Of a DNA stretch of 64,000 nt, positions 26,037-34,391 are shown in pieces. Positions within the stretch are counted from its first letter, which is position 1, and every line of letters begins with the position of its first letter. Made by a program: the position numbers and the translations under genes. A model generated the notes under the pieces. The model saw nothing but the letters and a program-made list of their open reading frames with translations. It did not search any database and was not told the origin of the DNA. Location: positions 62,001-126,000 of the forward strand of contig NZ_FUHW01000022.1 of the NCBI RefSeq assembly GCF_900163545.1, given 5' to 3'. The stretch is from Arthrobacter rhombi. Lineage in GTDB: Bacteria; Actinomycetota; Actinomycetes; Actinomycetales; Micrococcaceae.

Positions 26037-26465
26037 ATGCGACTCTGGTCCCTGCACCCCCGGTATCTGGATTCCAAGGGTCTGGTTGCCTGTTGGCGTG
26101 AAACCCTGCTGGCGCAAAAAGTCCTCAGTGGCGGGACCGTCGGCTACCGAAACCACCCCCAACTGACACGGTTCCGTACCGGCGGCGACCCGATCTCCTT
26201 GATCGGCGCCTACCTCGAGGGCGTTGCCGCCGAGGCCGATTCCCGCGGCTATCGATTCAACCGCGCCCTCATCCTGGAGCCGCACGCCCCACTCACGCCG
26301 CTCCTGACCGTGACCGCCGGCCAGCTGGAGCACGAGCGCGAGCATCTGCTGGCCAAGCTCGCGGTCCGCGCGGTCGAGCTCGTGCAGACGGTCCCGATGC
26401 CACCCGAGACTCATCCGCTCTTTTCAACGATTCCCGGCCCGATCGAACCGTGGGAAGTTCCGTAG
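26037..26465 (+). CDS. Pyrimidine dimer DNA glycosylase/endonuclease V family protein
   Basis: The 142-residue protein matches the small Pyr_excise-type family (PF03013) that begins MRLWSLHPRYLDSKGLVACWRETLLAQKVL, continues YRNHPQLTRF and has LEHEREHLLAKL near the C terminus. By family it would excise UV-induced pyrimidine dimers. The ATG at 26037 was chosen by family alignment; the long open frame upstream overlaps the stress-protein gene antisense and is rejected. A strong bidirectional terminator follows. Confidence 0.82.
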   Translation: MRLWSLHPRYLDSKGLVACWRETLLAQKVLSGGTVGYRNHPQLTRFRTGGDPISLIGAYLEGVAAEADSRGYRFNRALILEPHAPLTPLLTVTAGQLEHEREHLLAKLAVRAVELVQTVPMPPETHPLFSTIPGPIEPWEVP

Positions 26466-26475
26466 CCGGACATAA

Positions 26476-26513
26476 CGAAGCGCGGCACACACCAACGTGT
26501 GTGCCGCGCTTCG
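26476..26513. terminator. Bidirectional terminator, 17-bp perfect stem
   Basis: Arms 26476-26492 and 26497-26513 are perfectly complementary (core GCGCGGCACACAC) with a four-base CAAC loop. The hairpin lies between the convergent glycosylase gene and ectC. It is the strongest stem I see in the window. Confidence 0.85.
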
Positions 26514-26531
26514 CGGGAATCTGCCGGGGCC

Positions 26532-26933
26532 TTAGGCCTGGGCCGGATCTTCGACGACCAGCGGGTAGACGCCGTTCTCGTCGTGGACTTCGCGGCCGGT
26601 CACCGGCGGGTTGAAGACGCAGGCCATGCGCAGCTCGGAGGTGGCGCGCACGGTGTGCTTCTCGTTGCCATCGAGCAGGTACATGGTGCCGTCGGCCAGA
26701 TCGTGGACCTCGCCGGTCTCCTCGTTGGTCAGCGTTCCCTCACCCTGCACGCAGTACACGGCTTCGATGTGGTTGGCGTAGTGGAACGTCGAGGTGGTTC
26801 CGGCGTAGATCACGGTGTCGTGGAAGGAGAAGCCGACTCCTTCGCGGGCCAGCACCATGCGGCGGCTGCGCCAGGTCTCCGACTTGATGTCGCGCTCGGT
26901 GTCGTTCAGGTCATTGCGGTTGATTACCTGCAT
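26532..26933 (-). CDS. ectC: L-ectoine synthase
   Basis: The 133-residue cupin is of standard EctC length and begins [40 protein letters not shown], with the metal/substrate region [18 protein letters not shown] and [20 protein letters not shown]. It cyclises N-gamma-acetyl-diaminobutyrate to ectoine, the last step of compatible-solute synthesis. Third gene of the ect operon, 56 bases after ectB, with CAGGAGG upstream of the ATG. No ectD hydroxylase follows in this window. Confidence 0.96.
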   Translation of the reverse strand: MQVINRNDLNDTERDIKSETWRSRRMVLAREGVGFSFHDTVIYAGTTSTFHYANHIEAVYCVQGEGTLTNEETGEVHDLADGTMYLLDGNEKHTVRATSELRMACVFNPPVTGREVHDENGVYPLVVEDPAQA

Positions 26934-26989
26934 GTGTTGTCCTCCTGGGGAAGTTTGGGGAAAGAGTGTGGTGTTCGGGGAGCGAAGGC

Positions 26990-28264
26990 TTAGACGGCGG
27001 CCAGGGCCGGCTGGCCGGTCACGGTGCGCACGGCGTTGCCGAGCACGGTCAAACCACGCTGGAGTTCTTCGGCGGTGATGGTCAGCGGCGGCATGATCTT
27101 CAGGACTTCGTCCTCCGAGCCGGAGGTCTCCACGAGGAGGCCGTTGGCGAAGGATTCGGCGGCGACCTTCGAGGCGATCGAGTGGTCCGGGAACACAACG
27201 CCGGAGAGCAGGCCGCGGCCGCGGAGCTCAGCGCCATCGACCAGGGCGACGATCTCGGACAGGCCATCACGCAGGGCGGTGATGGTGCCGGCCAGTTCGT
27301 TCTGGAAGTCCTGGTTGGCCCAGTACTTCTTCAGCGCGGCAGTCGCGGTGATGAAGGCCGGGTTGTTGCCACGGAACGTGCCGTTGTGCTCACCCGGGCC
27401 CCAGATATCGAGTTCGCGCTTGAACAGCGTCAGGGCCATGGGCATGCCGTAGCCGGAGATCGACTTGGAGATGCACACGATATCCGGCTCGATGCCGGCT
27501 TCCTCGAAGCTGAAGAACGTGCCCGTACGGCCGCAACCGGCCTGGACGTCGTCGACGATCAGCAGGACGTCATGGCGCTTGAGCAGCGTGTCCAGGTTGC
27601 GCAGCCATTCGGCGCGGGCGGCACGCAGGCCGCCTTCACCCTGAACGGTCTCCACGATGACGGCAGCGGGCTTGTCGACACCCGAGCTGCTGTCCTCGAG
27701 CAGATGTTCGAGCCAGACGAAATCGGCCTGTTCGCCTTCAAGGTAGCCGTCGAAGGGGATCCGCGAGCTGTTGGCCAGCGGAACGCCGGCGCCTGCGCGC
27801 TTCATCGAGTTGCCGGTCACCGACAGCGCACCCAGCGTCATGCCGTGGAAGGCGTTGGTGAAGGAGAGGACGTTCTGGCGGCCGGTCACCTTGCGGGCCA
27901 GCTTCAGCGCGGCTTCGACGGTGTTGGTGCCTGTCGGGCCGGGGAACATCACCTTGTAGTCGAGCTTGCGCGGCTCGAGGATGAGGTCCTGGAAGGTCTG
28001 CAGGAAGTCCCGCTTCGCCGGAGTCATCATGTCCAGTGAGTGGACGACGCCACCGCTGGTCAGGTACTCCACGAGCGGCTGGGTCAGGGCGGGGTTGTTA
28101 TGCCCATAGTTCAGTGCACCGGCACCGGCGAAGAAGTCCAGGTATTCCTTACCGTCTTCGGCGGTCTGCGTGGCGCCGGAAGCGGTCGCGAACACTGCGG
28201 GCCAGCTGCGGCTGTAGGTGCGAACCTCGGATTCGCGGGTTTCAAAAATGTCAGTCATGGTCAT
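26990..28264 (-). CDS. ectB: Diaminobutyrate--2-oxoglutarate transaminase
   Basis: The 424-residue class III aminotransferase has the EctB hallmarks: [56 protein letters not shown] and the Schiff-base lysine in [18 protein letters not shown]. It makes L-2,4-diaminobutyrate from aspartate semialdehyde with glutamate as donor. It lies 83 bases after ectA and 56 before ectC. The ATG is preceded by AAAGGGAATGACC. Confidence 0.96.
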   Translation of the reverse strand: MTMTDIFETRESEVRTYSRSWPAVFATASGATQTAEDGKEYLDFFAGAGALNYGHNNPALTQPLVEYLTSGGVVHSLDMMTPAKRDFLQTFQDLILEPRKLDYKVMFPGPTGTNTVEAALKLARKVTGRQNVLSFTNAFHGMTLGALSVTGNSMKRAGAGVPLANSSRIPFDGYLEGEQADFVWLEHLLEDSSSGVDKPAAVIVETVQGEGGLRAARAEWLRNLDTLLKRHDVLLIVDDVQAGCGRTGTFFSFEEAGIEPDIVCISKSISGYGMPMALTLFKRELDIWGPGEHNGTFRGNNPAFITATAALKKYWANQDFQNELAGTITALRDGLSEIVALVDGAELRGRGLLSGVVFPDHSIASKVAAESFANGLLVETSGSEDEVLKIMPPLTITAEELQRGLTVLGNAVRTVTGQPALAAV

Positions 28265-28347
28265 TCCCTTTCATAGGTCGATGACAGGCTTCAGGAGGGC
28301 GCAAGGCATCGCGGTGATGCCCGGGGCGCCGGAAGTCGTGGTGGGTA

Positions 28348-28896
28348 CTAGCCCTTGGAGTTGCTGGACGCCAGGTTCAGCGTGCGCAGATCCGCATCCA
28401 GTCCCAACGGGGCGATGCGGTACAGGTACTCGGTGTCGTGGCCGTCCGGGTACATGCCGGGGGTGAACAGCGGCTCGCGCTCGCATTCGGCCTCGTGGCG
28501 TTCGGCAAAGCGCTGGAACAGGTGGTTCGACGCACCGTTGTCTGCCGTGATCGTCGTTTCCAGACGATCGGCATGGGTGCGCTCGGCCAGCTCATCAAGC
28601 ATCTTGGCGGCCAGGCCACGCTTCTGGAATCCAGCGCCGACAGCGACCTGCCAGATCAGCAGGGTTTCGGGCTCGTCGGGGCGCATGTAGCCGATCACGA
28701 AGCCGGCTGGCTGGCCGTCAATGACGGCCATCAGCGAGCTCTGCGCGAAGTCGCGGCACCAGAGCAGGTAGTAGTAGGAAGAGTTCAAGTCCAGCACTTC
28801 GGAATCTTTGGCCATGTTCCACATGGCTGCTCCGTCCTCGGTGGCTGGGTGGCGAAATGTAGCCTCGGACTGTGTGTTTGCGAGTTCATTTTCCAT
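28348..28896 (-). CDS. ectA: L-2,4-diaminobutyric acid acetyltransferase
   Basis: The 182-residue GNAT-fold acetyltransferase has the EctA segments LDLNSSYYYLLWCRDFAQSS, FVIGYMRPDEPETLLIWQVAV, KRGLAAKMLDELAER (acetyl-CoA loop) and TITADNGASNHLFQRFAE. It acetylates diaminobutyrate at the gamma amino group. The start at 28896 is placed seven bases after a -10 hexamer, implying a leaderless transcript. First gene of ectABC; osmotic induction is expected from the pathway. Confidence 0.95.
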   Translation of the reverse strand: MENELANTQSEATFRHPATEDGAAMWNMAKDSEVLDLNSSYYYLLWCRDFAQSSLMAVIDGQPAGFVIGYMRPDEPETLLIWQVAVGAGFQKRGLAAKMLDELAERTHADRLETTITADNGASNHLFQRFAERHEAECEREPLFTPGMYPDGHDTEYLYRIAPLGLDADLRTLNLASSNSKG

Positions 28897-28903
28897 CCCT
28901 ACA

Positions 28904-28931
28904 AACCTAACGCGCTCAGGATTTCGATCAA
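28904..28931 (-). promoter_or_regulatory. Predicted ectABC promoter (leaderless)
   Basis: On the minus strand a -35-like TTGATC (28926-28931) and a -10 TAGGTT (28904-28909, fits TANNNT) are 16 bases apart. Seven bases separate the -10 from the ectA ATG, so transcription should begin at or next to the start codon. No other ribosome site is needed. Confidence 0.5.
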
Positions 28932-29065
28932 GCCGGGGTGTGGCGATTTGACACGGATTCTGCCCGAGAGGACACTTTCGTCGCACCGACCCCATTCGGA
29001 GGCATCCCAAAGCTGCCAAGGGATGCCGCCGAGCGCCCCGTGTTGTTTTGACCCGCTAGCTATCG

Positions 29066-30277
29066 TTACCTGTTCGTTATATGACCGGAGCCGTCGTTGC
29101 GGGGTTTTTCGTCCTCCAGGGGGCCTGCGGGCAGACCGGGGACCGCGGGCTCGACGCCGGCAGAGGCCACCACGGCGGTGGTATTGCGGATGAAAACCAC
29201 GAGCCAGGCGAACACGATTCCGGCCGCTGCGAGCTCGAGAGCCGTGAGGTTGTAGTACTGCAGCGGACGCCACAGGGCCGCTGCCGCCACGAGCGCGCCG
29301 ACCGCCAGATAGGTGAGCAGAAAGAAGGCCTTGGGGAACCCCGGTAGCCACAGCGGAACCCCGGCCAGCAACACCAGCAGGAACACCGCGAGGACCCGCA
29401 CAAAGAATGTATGCACCGGCTCGAATGTATTGACGGGGAACAGTCCGATGCCGACCATGCACACCCCGCCGGCAACCAGGCAGGTACGCACCACCCCGGG
29501 GCGGGGGCGCATGAGCCGTTGAACGCCCAGGGTCCGGTGCCAGCGCCGGGCACCCGATTCGTCGTGGCGTTTGGCGGCGGCGACGACGTCGGCCCATTGC
29601 TTCAGGTCACGCGTGATGAACGCGGAGAGAGTGGTCAGGATGATCCCTGAGGTCGTGATGGTGGTGTTGAACGTCCAGAAGGACGTCAATCCGGCTTGCC
29701 CGGTGCCCAGCTCGCTGAACATGGAGTGCCACCACAGCGGGTTCTCCGCATACAGCATGCTCACCAGCATCCCGGAGGACATGAAGACCGCCAGCATCAC
29801 CGACAGGGCGATGGCGGTGATACGCGCCCCGGAGATATATCCGAAGTAGCCAGCGACACCAGCTGAAACAGCCAACATCACCGTTCCGGCCACCGGATCC
29901 ACGGTCAGGCCCGAGAATGCCTGCTGGAAGAGTCGGAAAAGCACCAAGGCGGACATCGTCGCGATCGAGGCGTGCACCACCAGCAGGGCTGCGACGTCGA
30001 GGATCTGCCGGATGACCGGACGCGCACCGAGCCACAGATGGACGGTACGGATGTTCTGGACGTATCCGGCCACGAATCCGGCACCGGCCATCACCCCGGA
30101 GACCACCGAGGCATAGATCGCCACCGACCCGTCCCCGGCCAAGGGTGGCCGGTATCCACGAAACGCGATGGCACCGACGATGACAGCCAGGATCCCCGCG
30201 ACGACACCGGCCCAGATCGACCGGGATTCGATGTCCAGTTGGCGCCGGGCAGCGCCGGGCGTTCCCTGGTCCTTCAT
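29066..30277 (-). CDS. Polytopic membrane protein of unknown function
   Basis: The 403-residue protein has about ten predicted membrane helices spread over residues 20-380, with a hydrophilic loop near residues 218-250 (RDLKQWADVVAAAKRHDESGARRWHRTLG) and a short acidic C-terminal tail. The central segment NPLWWHSMFSELGTGQ is reminiscent of DUF998-type proteins, but I am not certain of that assignment. It lies upstream of ectA on the same strand with about 170 bases between, so it is probably a separate unit. Function not inferred. Confidence 0.65.
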   Translation of the reverse strand: MKDQGTPGAARRQLDIESRSIWAGVVAGILAVIVGAIAFRGYRPPLAGDGSVAIYASVVSGVMAGAGFVAGYVQNIRTVHLWLGARPVIRQILDVAALLVVHASIATMSALVLFRLFQQAFSGLTVDPVAGTVMLAVSAGVAGYFGYISGARITAIALSVMLAVFMSSGMLVSMLYAENPLWWHSMFSELGTGQAGLTSFWTFNTTITTSGIILTTLSAFITRDLKQWADVVAAAKRHDESGARRWHRTLGVQRLMRPRPGVVRTCLVAGGVCMVGIGLFPVNTFEPVHTFFVRVLAVFLLVLLAGVPLWLPGFPKAFFLLTYLAVGALVAAAALWRPLQYYNLTALELAAAGIVFAWLVVFIRNTTAVVASAGVEPAVPGLPAGPLEDEKPRNDGSGHITNR

Positions 30278-30380
30278 CGGTCGGGGGCCTCCTGACGGCT
30301 ACCACGGGGCGGGGGGGGTGTTCACCTCGATTCTGTCATGGTTGCCCCCGCGGGGAGGACGCGCCGGGTCGCCTCAGTGG

Positions 30381-30405
30381 CCGATGAGTTCGCTGCGGAT
30401 CAGGA
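30381..30405. repeat. 25-bp direct repeat, copy 1 (DUF779 3'-end fragment)
   Basis: This 25-base stretch is identical to 31106-31130, the end of the DUF779 gene. Translated on the minus strand it gives RFLIRSELI followed soon by a stop, just as in DUF779. It contains the VOC gene's stop codon. It looks like a leftover of a duplicated DUF779 end. Confidence 0.85.
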
Positions 30406-30792
30406 AGCGGGTGCGAAGAACTCGAGCGCGTTTCCGTCGGGATCCGCAAACGAAAGCCCCGAACCATAGTGGGCTTCGACGATTTCGCCGTGCTCGATTC
30501 CCCAGGTGTCCAGCTGATCCCGCCAGCGCACGAGTTCTTGATAGTCGGCGCATCCGAAACCGACATGGTCCATCCCCGCTCGTCGGGCGTCGAACCGGTC
30601 GTTGGAGTCCGTCACCGGGTGGAAGTGCAGCCCCAGCAGCATTCCGCCGTCCAACGGATAGACCTTGTGCCAGAAACCGCCAGCGTCCTCATCCAACACG
30701 GGCGAAACACCCAGGAGCCGTTCGTACCAGGCCGAGCTGCGGTCCAGGTCTGTCACGGTCAACGCGACGTGGGCGATGGGAGGGAAAGTCAT
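30400..30792 (-). CDS. VOC (glyoxalase/bleomycin-resistance) family protein
   Basis: The 130-residue protein is a single vicinal-oxygen-chelate unit pair: HVALTVTDLDRSSAWYERLLGVSP at the N terminus (first metal-ligand His), LGLHFHPV, HVGFGCADYQELVRW (second His) and GNALEFFAP at the end (Glu ligand). It is probably a lyase or dioxygenase-like enzyme of unknown substrate. Its stop codon is created inside a 25-bp copy of the DUF779 3' end, so the final residues (AS) may not be ancestral. Confidence 0.82.
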   Translation of the reverse strand: MTFPPIAHVALTVTDLDRSSAWYERLLGVSPVLDEDAGGFWHKVYPLDGGMLLGLHFHPVTDSNDRFDARRAGMDHVGFGCADYQELVRWRDQLDTWGIEHGEIVEAHYGSGLSFADPDGNALEFFAPAS

Positions 30793-31097
30793 GGGAACTC
30801 CTTAGTTTGTTGATGGCGGCAGCTTCGTATACCAGCCGTCGGATCCGGTCTGACGGTAAGTGAGGCAAGGAAATTGGTTCCAGCCCAGGCGACTGGAAGA
30901 GGTGAGAATACTGGCCGGGTTGTCTCAGCAGGAACACCAGCCTGACGAAACATCTCGCGATTGTGGCCTGCCGGCCACCCGCCGGGGACTTCCCTGTCCC
31001 GAGTGATCTGTCCTCGCCAAGGAGCGCGGGTACCGGGTGGCCGATGGTCCCAGGCTCCCTGCGCCACGGGTCGGCCACCGGCTTGCAAGGTCGGGCC
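30793..31097. other. Intergenic region without a supported gene
   Basis: About 305 bases lie between the VOC start and the DUF779 stop. The open frames here are Arg/Pro/Gly-rich shadows without ribosome sites. Together with the flanking 25-bp repeats, the spacer and VOC gene look like a segment inserted or duplicated next to the DUF779 end. I see no RNA gene or recombinase. Confidence 0.5.
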
Positions 31098-31502
31098 TCA
31101 GCCGTCGATGAGTTCGCTGCGGATCAGGAAACGCTTGCCTTCCGGAGCCTCGAGAGAGAAGCCCCCGCCCCTTCCATCAACGACATCGACGGTGAGCAGG
31201 GTGTGTTTCCAGTATGCGAACTGTTCCTTCGACATCCAGAAATCAATATCACCCAGCGGGGTGCCGTCGTCGTCCTTCAGTCCGAAGACACCCAAGCGGA
31301 TATCGGCGTCGCCGGTGATGAAGTCCCCTTCCGGGAAGCACATCGGCGATGAACCATCACAGCATCCACCCGACTGGTGGAACATCAGCGGCCCATGGCG
31401 GGCCCAGAGGCTGCGCAGCAGCACCTGGGCGTCGGCGGTGAGCCGGACGCGGGTGAAGTCCTCACCTTCTATGTCGGGGCGGGCGTCGAGCACGGTATCC
31501 AC
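31098..31502 (-). CDS. DUF779 domain-containing protein
   Basis: The 134-residue protein is of DUF779 type, a family found beside alcohol and aldehyde dehydrogenases. The sequence LMFHQSGGCCDGSSPMCFPEGDF supplies a Cys-rich potential metal or redox site, and it ends EGKRFLIRSELIDG. Its function is unknown. The GTG start at 31502 is preceded by GAAGGAGAA. Last gene of the aldehyde/alcohol dehydrogenase operon, separated from adh by a strong hairpin. Its 3' end is duplicated at 30381. Confidence 0.88.
   Translation of the reverse strand: MDTVLDARPDIEGEDFTRVRLTADAQVLLRSLWARHGPLMFHQSGGCCDGSSPMCFPEGDFITGDADIRLGVFGLKDDDGTPLGDIDFWMSKEQFAYWKHTLLTVDVVDGRGGGFSLEAPEGKRFLIRSELIDG
31106..31130. repeat. 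25-bp direct repeat, copy 2 (end of DUF779 gene)
   Basis: Identical at all 25 positions to 30381-30405, offset 725 bases; a CCTCAG five bases before each copy extends the similarity. Confidence 0.85.
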
Positions 31503-31531
31503 GGCGTTCTCCTTCTCCTCAGGGGCCGTGA

Positions 31532-31571
31532 CCCCGGTCCGGAACCGCTGGATTGCGGCTCCGGACCGGGG
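31532..31571. terminator. Strong hairpin between adh and DUF779 genes
   Basis: CCCCGGTCCGGA (31532-31543) pairs with TCCGGACCGGGG (31560-31571); inside, CCGC pairs with GCGG around a six-base loop. It sits between co-directional genes of one operon, so attenuation or mRNA processing to lower DUF779 expression is likelier than full termination. Confidence 0.6.
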
Positions 31572-31603
31572 GCATGACGGCAGTGTTCCTTCCCGGAAAC
31601 CGT

Positions 31604-32638
31604 TTAGACGGTGGTCCCCGTGTAGTCGATGACCACTCGGCCATCGATCTTGGCGTGGCGCATTTCGTCGAAGACCGCGTTCACGTCCTCGAGCGGGCGA
31701 GTGTGGAAGGTGGGCTTGATCTTGCCCGCCGCATAGAACTCCAAGGCTTCTATCATGTCCTGACGGGTGCCAACGATGGACCCCCGGATGGTCAGGCCCT
31801 TGAGCACAATGTCGAAGATGGGGGCGGGGAAATCTCCCGGTGGCAGTCCGTTGAAGACGATCGTGCCGCCGCGCCGGGTCATGCCGATGGCTTGACCGAA
31901 CGCGTCCGGATGCACGGCCGTGACCAGCACTCCGTGGGCACCACCGGTGGCTTCCTGGATGGCTTCGACCGGATCGGCGGCGAAGGCGTTGACCGTCACT
32001 TCGGCGCCATGGCTGCGCGCCAGGGCCAGCTTCTCCTCGGCGACGTCGACCGCGGCGACCCGCATGCCCATGGCAACCGCATACTGCACGGCGATATGCC
32101 CGAGACCGCCGATCCCTGAGATGACCACCCACTGACCGGGCTTGACCTCGGAGCGCTTGAGCCCCTTGTAGACCGTGACCCCCGCGCAGAGGACCGGGGC
32201 GATCTCGTGCGGATCGGAGCCTTCCGGGATATGGGTGGCGAACTTGGCCTCAACCAACATGTACTCGCCGAACGATCCGTCGACGGAGTATCCACCGTTG
32301 GTCTGGGATTCGCAGAGCGTCTCCCAGCCAGTGCGGCAGAACTCGCAGTTCCCGCAAGCGTTGGCGAGCCAGGCGTTGCCGACCATGTCGCCGACCTTCA
32401 CCTCGGTGACGCCTTCGCCGATCTTCTCGACATAGCCGACACCCTCGTGTCCCGGGATGAGCGGAAGCTTGGGTTGGACCGGCCAGTCGCCACCGAGCGC
32501 GTGAAGGTCGGTGTGACAGACGCCGGAGGCGATCAGCTTCACCAATGCCTGGCCGGGGCCCGGCTCCGGGACCTCGGCGGTGGTGATGTCGATGTCGTTG
32601 CCGAACTCGTGGACGATGGCTGCATTCATGGTACTCAT
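31604..32638 (-). CDS. Zinc-dependent alcohol dehydrogenase (AdhP-like)
   Basis: The 344-residue medium-chain dehydrogenase has a catalytic-zinc Cys in ASGVCHTDLHALGGDW, zinc motif GHEGVGYVEKIGEGV, structural-zinc cysteines CGNCEFCRTGWETLC and NAD-binding GIGGLGHIAVQYA. It interconverts primary alcohols and aldehydes. It follows the aldehyde dehydrogenase gene by 88 bases, with a hairpin in the gap, and precedes DUF779. The three together form a conserved alcohol-oxidation operon probably controlled by the GAF regulator upstream. Confidence 0.92.
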   Translation of the reverse strand: MSTMNAAIVHEFGNDIDITTAEVPEPGPGQALVKLIASGVCHTDLHALGGDWPVQPKLPLIPGHEGVGYVEKIGEGVTEVKVGDMVGNAWLANACGNCEFCRTGWETLCESQTNGGYSVDGSFGEYMLVEAKFATHIPEGSDPHEIAPVLCAGVTVYKGLKRSEVKPGQWVVISGIGGLGHIAVQYAVAMGMRVAAVDVAEEKLALARSHGAEVTVNAFAADPVEAIQEATGGAHGVLVTAVHPDAFGQAIGMTRRGGTIVFNGLPPGDFPAPIFDIVLKGLTIRGSIVGTRQDMIEALEFYAAGKIKPTFHTRPLEDVNAVFDEMRHAKIDGRVVIDYTGTTV

Positions 32639-32671
32639 GGTGTTTCCTGCTCTTTCGGGGTTCGGGGTTCG

Positions 32672-32699
32672 CGGGTTCCGGCGTCGGTGCCGGAACCCG
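32672..32699. terminator. Hairpin between ald and adh genes
   Basis: CGGGTTCCGGC and GCCGGAACCCG form a perfect 11-bp stem with a six-base loop in the 88-base gap between two co-directional genes. It is followed on the transcribed strand by the adh ribosome site. Probable attenuator or processing element. Confidence 0.55.
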
Positions 32700-32726
32700 T
32701 GGACTGCGGTTGGGGCAATAAATGGT

Positions 32727-34250
32727 TTAGAAGAACCCCTGCTTTTCCTGCGCGTAGGAGACCAGCAGGTTCTTGGTCTGCTGGTAGTGGTCCAGCATCA
32801 TCAGGTGGTTCTCGCGCCCGATGCCCGAGGACTTATACCCTCCGAACGCCGCGTGGGCCGGGTAGGCGTGGTAGTTGTTCACCCAGACCCTGCCGGCCTG
32901 GATCTCACGCCCCGCACGGTAGCCGGTGGCTCCGTCGCGGGTCCACACCCCGGCACCGAGACCATAGAGGGTGTCGTTGGCGGTCTTCAGCGCATCGTCA
33001 TAGCCACTAAAACGGGCCACGGAGACGACTGGCCCGAAGATCTCCTCCTGGAAGATCCGCATCGAGTTGTCCCCGGCGAAGATCGTCGGTTGGACGTAGT
33101 AGCCTCCGGAGAGTTCGCCTCCGAGGTCGGCACGGCCTCCACCGGTGAGGATCTGGGCGCCTTCCTGCTTGCCGATGTCGATGTAGGACAAGATCTTCTC
33201 CATCTGGTCGTTGGAGACCTGGGCGCCCATCATCGTGTCCGTATCCAGCGGGTGTCCCTGCTTGATGGCTTCTGTCCGTGCGGTGACGTCGCCCATGAAC
33301 CGGTCGTAGATCGAGTCCTGCACCAGGGCGCGGGAGGGGCAGGTGCAGACCTCGCCCTGGTTCAGCGCGAACATGGTGAACCCTTCCTGTGCCTTGTCGT
33401 AGAACGCGTCGTTCTGCGCGGCAATGTCCTCGAAGAAGATATTCGGGCTCTTTCCCCCCAGCTCAAGGGTGACGGGAATGAGGTTCTGCGAGGCGTACTG
33501 CATGATCAGCCGGCCGGTGGTGGTCTCACCGGTGAACGCAATCTTGCGGATGCGCTTATTCGACGCCAGTGGCTTGCCGGCCTCGGTGCCGAATCCGTTG
33601 ACCACATTGAGCACTCCCGGTGGAAGCAGGTCCCCGATCAGCTCCATCAACACCAGAATCGACACCGGGGTCTGCTCGGCGGGCTTGAGGACGACTGCGT
33701 TGCCCGCGGCCAACGCGGGTGCCAGTTTCCAGGTAGCCATCAGGATCGGGAAGTTCCAGGGAATGATCTGTCCGACCACGCCGAGCGGCTCGTTGAAGTG
33801 GTAGGCGACGGTGTTCTCGTCGATTTGCGAGAGCCGCCCCTCCTGCGCGCGGATGGCCCCAGCGTAGTAGCGGTAGTGGTCGGCTGCCAACGGCAGATCA
33901 GCATTAAGGCACTCGCGGATGGCCTTGCCGTTGTCCCAGGTTTCGGCGACGGCAAGCATTTCGAGGTTCTCCTCGATGCGATCGGCGATCTTGTTCAGCA
34001 CGGCCGCCCGTTCGGCGGGGCTGGTCCGGCCCCAAGCCGGCGCCGCGCCTTCGGCGGCATCGATGGCAGCTTCGATGTCCTCAGCGGTGCCGCGGCCGAC
34101 CTCGCAGAAGACCTGTCCGGTGATGGGCGTGATGTTTTCGAAGTACTCGCCCTTCACCGGGGCTTTCCATTCACCGCCGATGTAGTGCTCATAGCGCGGT
34201 TTGAAGTCCAGTAGTGCCCCATCGGTTCCGGGGGCGGCATAAACGGTCAT
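32727..34250 (-). CDS. NAD-dependent aldehyde dehydrogenase (ExaC/AldB-like)
   Basis: The 507-residue aldehyde dehydrogenase has the general base in [16 protein letters not shown] and the nucleophilic Cys in [14 protein letters not shown]; the oxyanion Asn is in [21 protein letters not shown]. The close Cys pair (CTC) at the active site is typical of the acetaldehyde-type ExaC/AcoD subgroup. It oxidises aldehydes from the next gene's alcohol dehydrogenase. First structural gene of the ald-adh-DUF779 operon. Confidence 0.93.
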   Translation of the reverse strand: MTVYAAPGTDGALLDFKPRYEHYIGGEWKAPVKGEYFENITPITGQVFCEVGRGTAEDIEAAIDAAEGAAPAWGRTSPAERAAVLNKIADRIEENLEMLAVAETWDNGKAIRECLNADLPLAADHYRYYAGAIRAQEGRLSQIDENTVAYHFNEPLGVVGQIIPWNFPILMATWKLAPALAAGNAVVLKPAEQTPVSILVLMELIGDLLPPGVLNVVNGFGTEAGKPLASNKRIRKIAFTGETTTGRLIMQYASQNLIPVTLELGGKSPNIFFEDIAAQNDAFYDKAQEGFTMFALNQGEVCTCPSRALVQDSIYDRFMGDVTARTEAIKQGHPLDTDTMMGAQVSNDQMEKILSYIDIGKQEGAQILTGGGRADLGGELSGGYYVQPTIFAGDNSMRIFQEEIFGPVVSVARFSGYDDALKTANDTLYGLGAGVWTRDGATGYRAGREIQAGRVWVNNYHAYPAHAAFGGYKSSGIGRENHLMMLDHYQQTKNLLVSYAQEKQGFF

Positions 34251-34391
34251 GACAACTCCTTTGTTGGTCGCCGTTGGCGCGACCGGACCGGAAGGCCCAC
34301 GGCCACAACGGCGGGTTCCGCGTGATGTGGCTCACGTTACGCGAGGAGGGGTTGCACCGACGTTGCACTATTGGCCGCCGACCGCCGATGG

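Noticed and set aside
30689-31088. Open frames between VOC and DUF779 genes
   Set aside because: Arg/Pro/Gly-rich, no ribosome site, overlapping several frames; nothing coding-like.
32580-34214. 544-residue open frame on the plus strand
   Set aside because: It is antisense to the well-conserved aldehyde dehydrogenase; Gly/Val/Asp/Arg-rich shadow translation is expected in GC-rich DNA.
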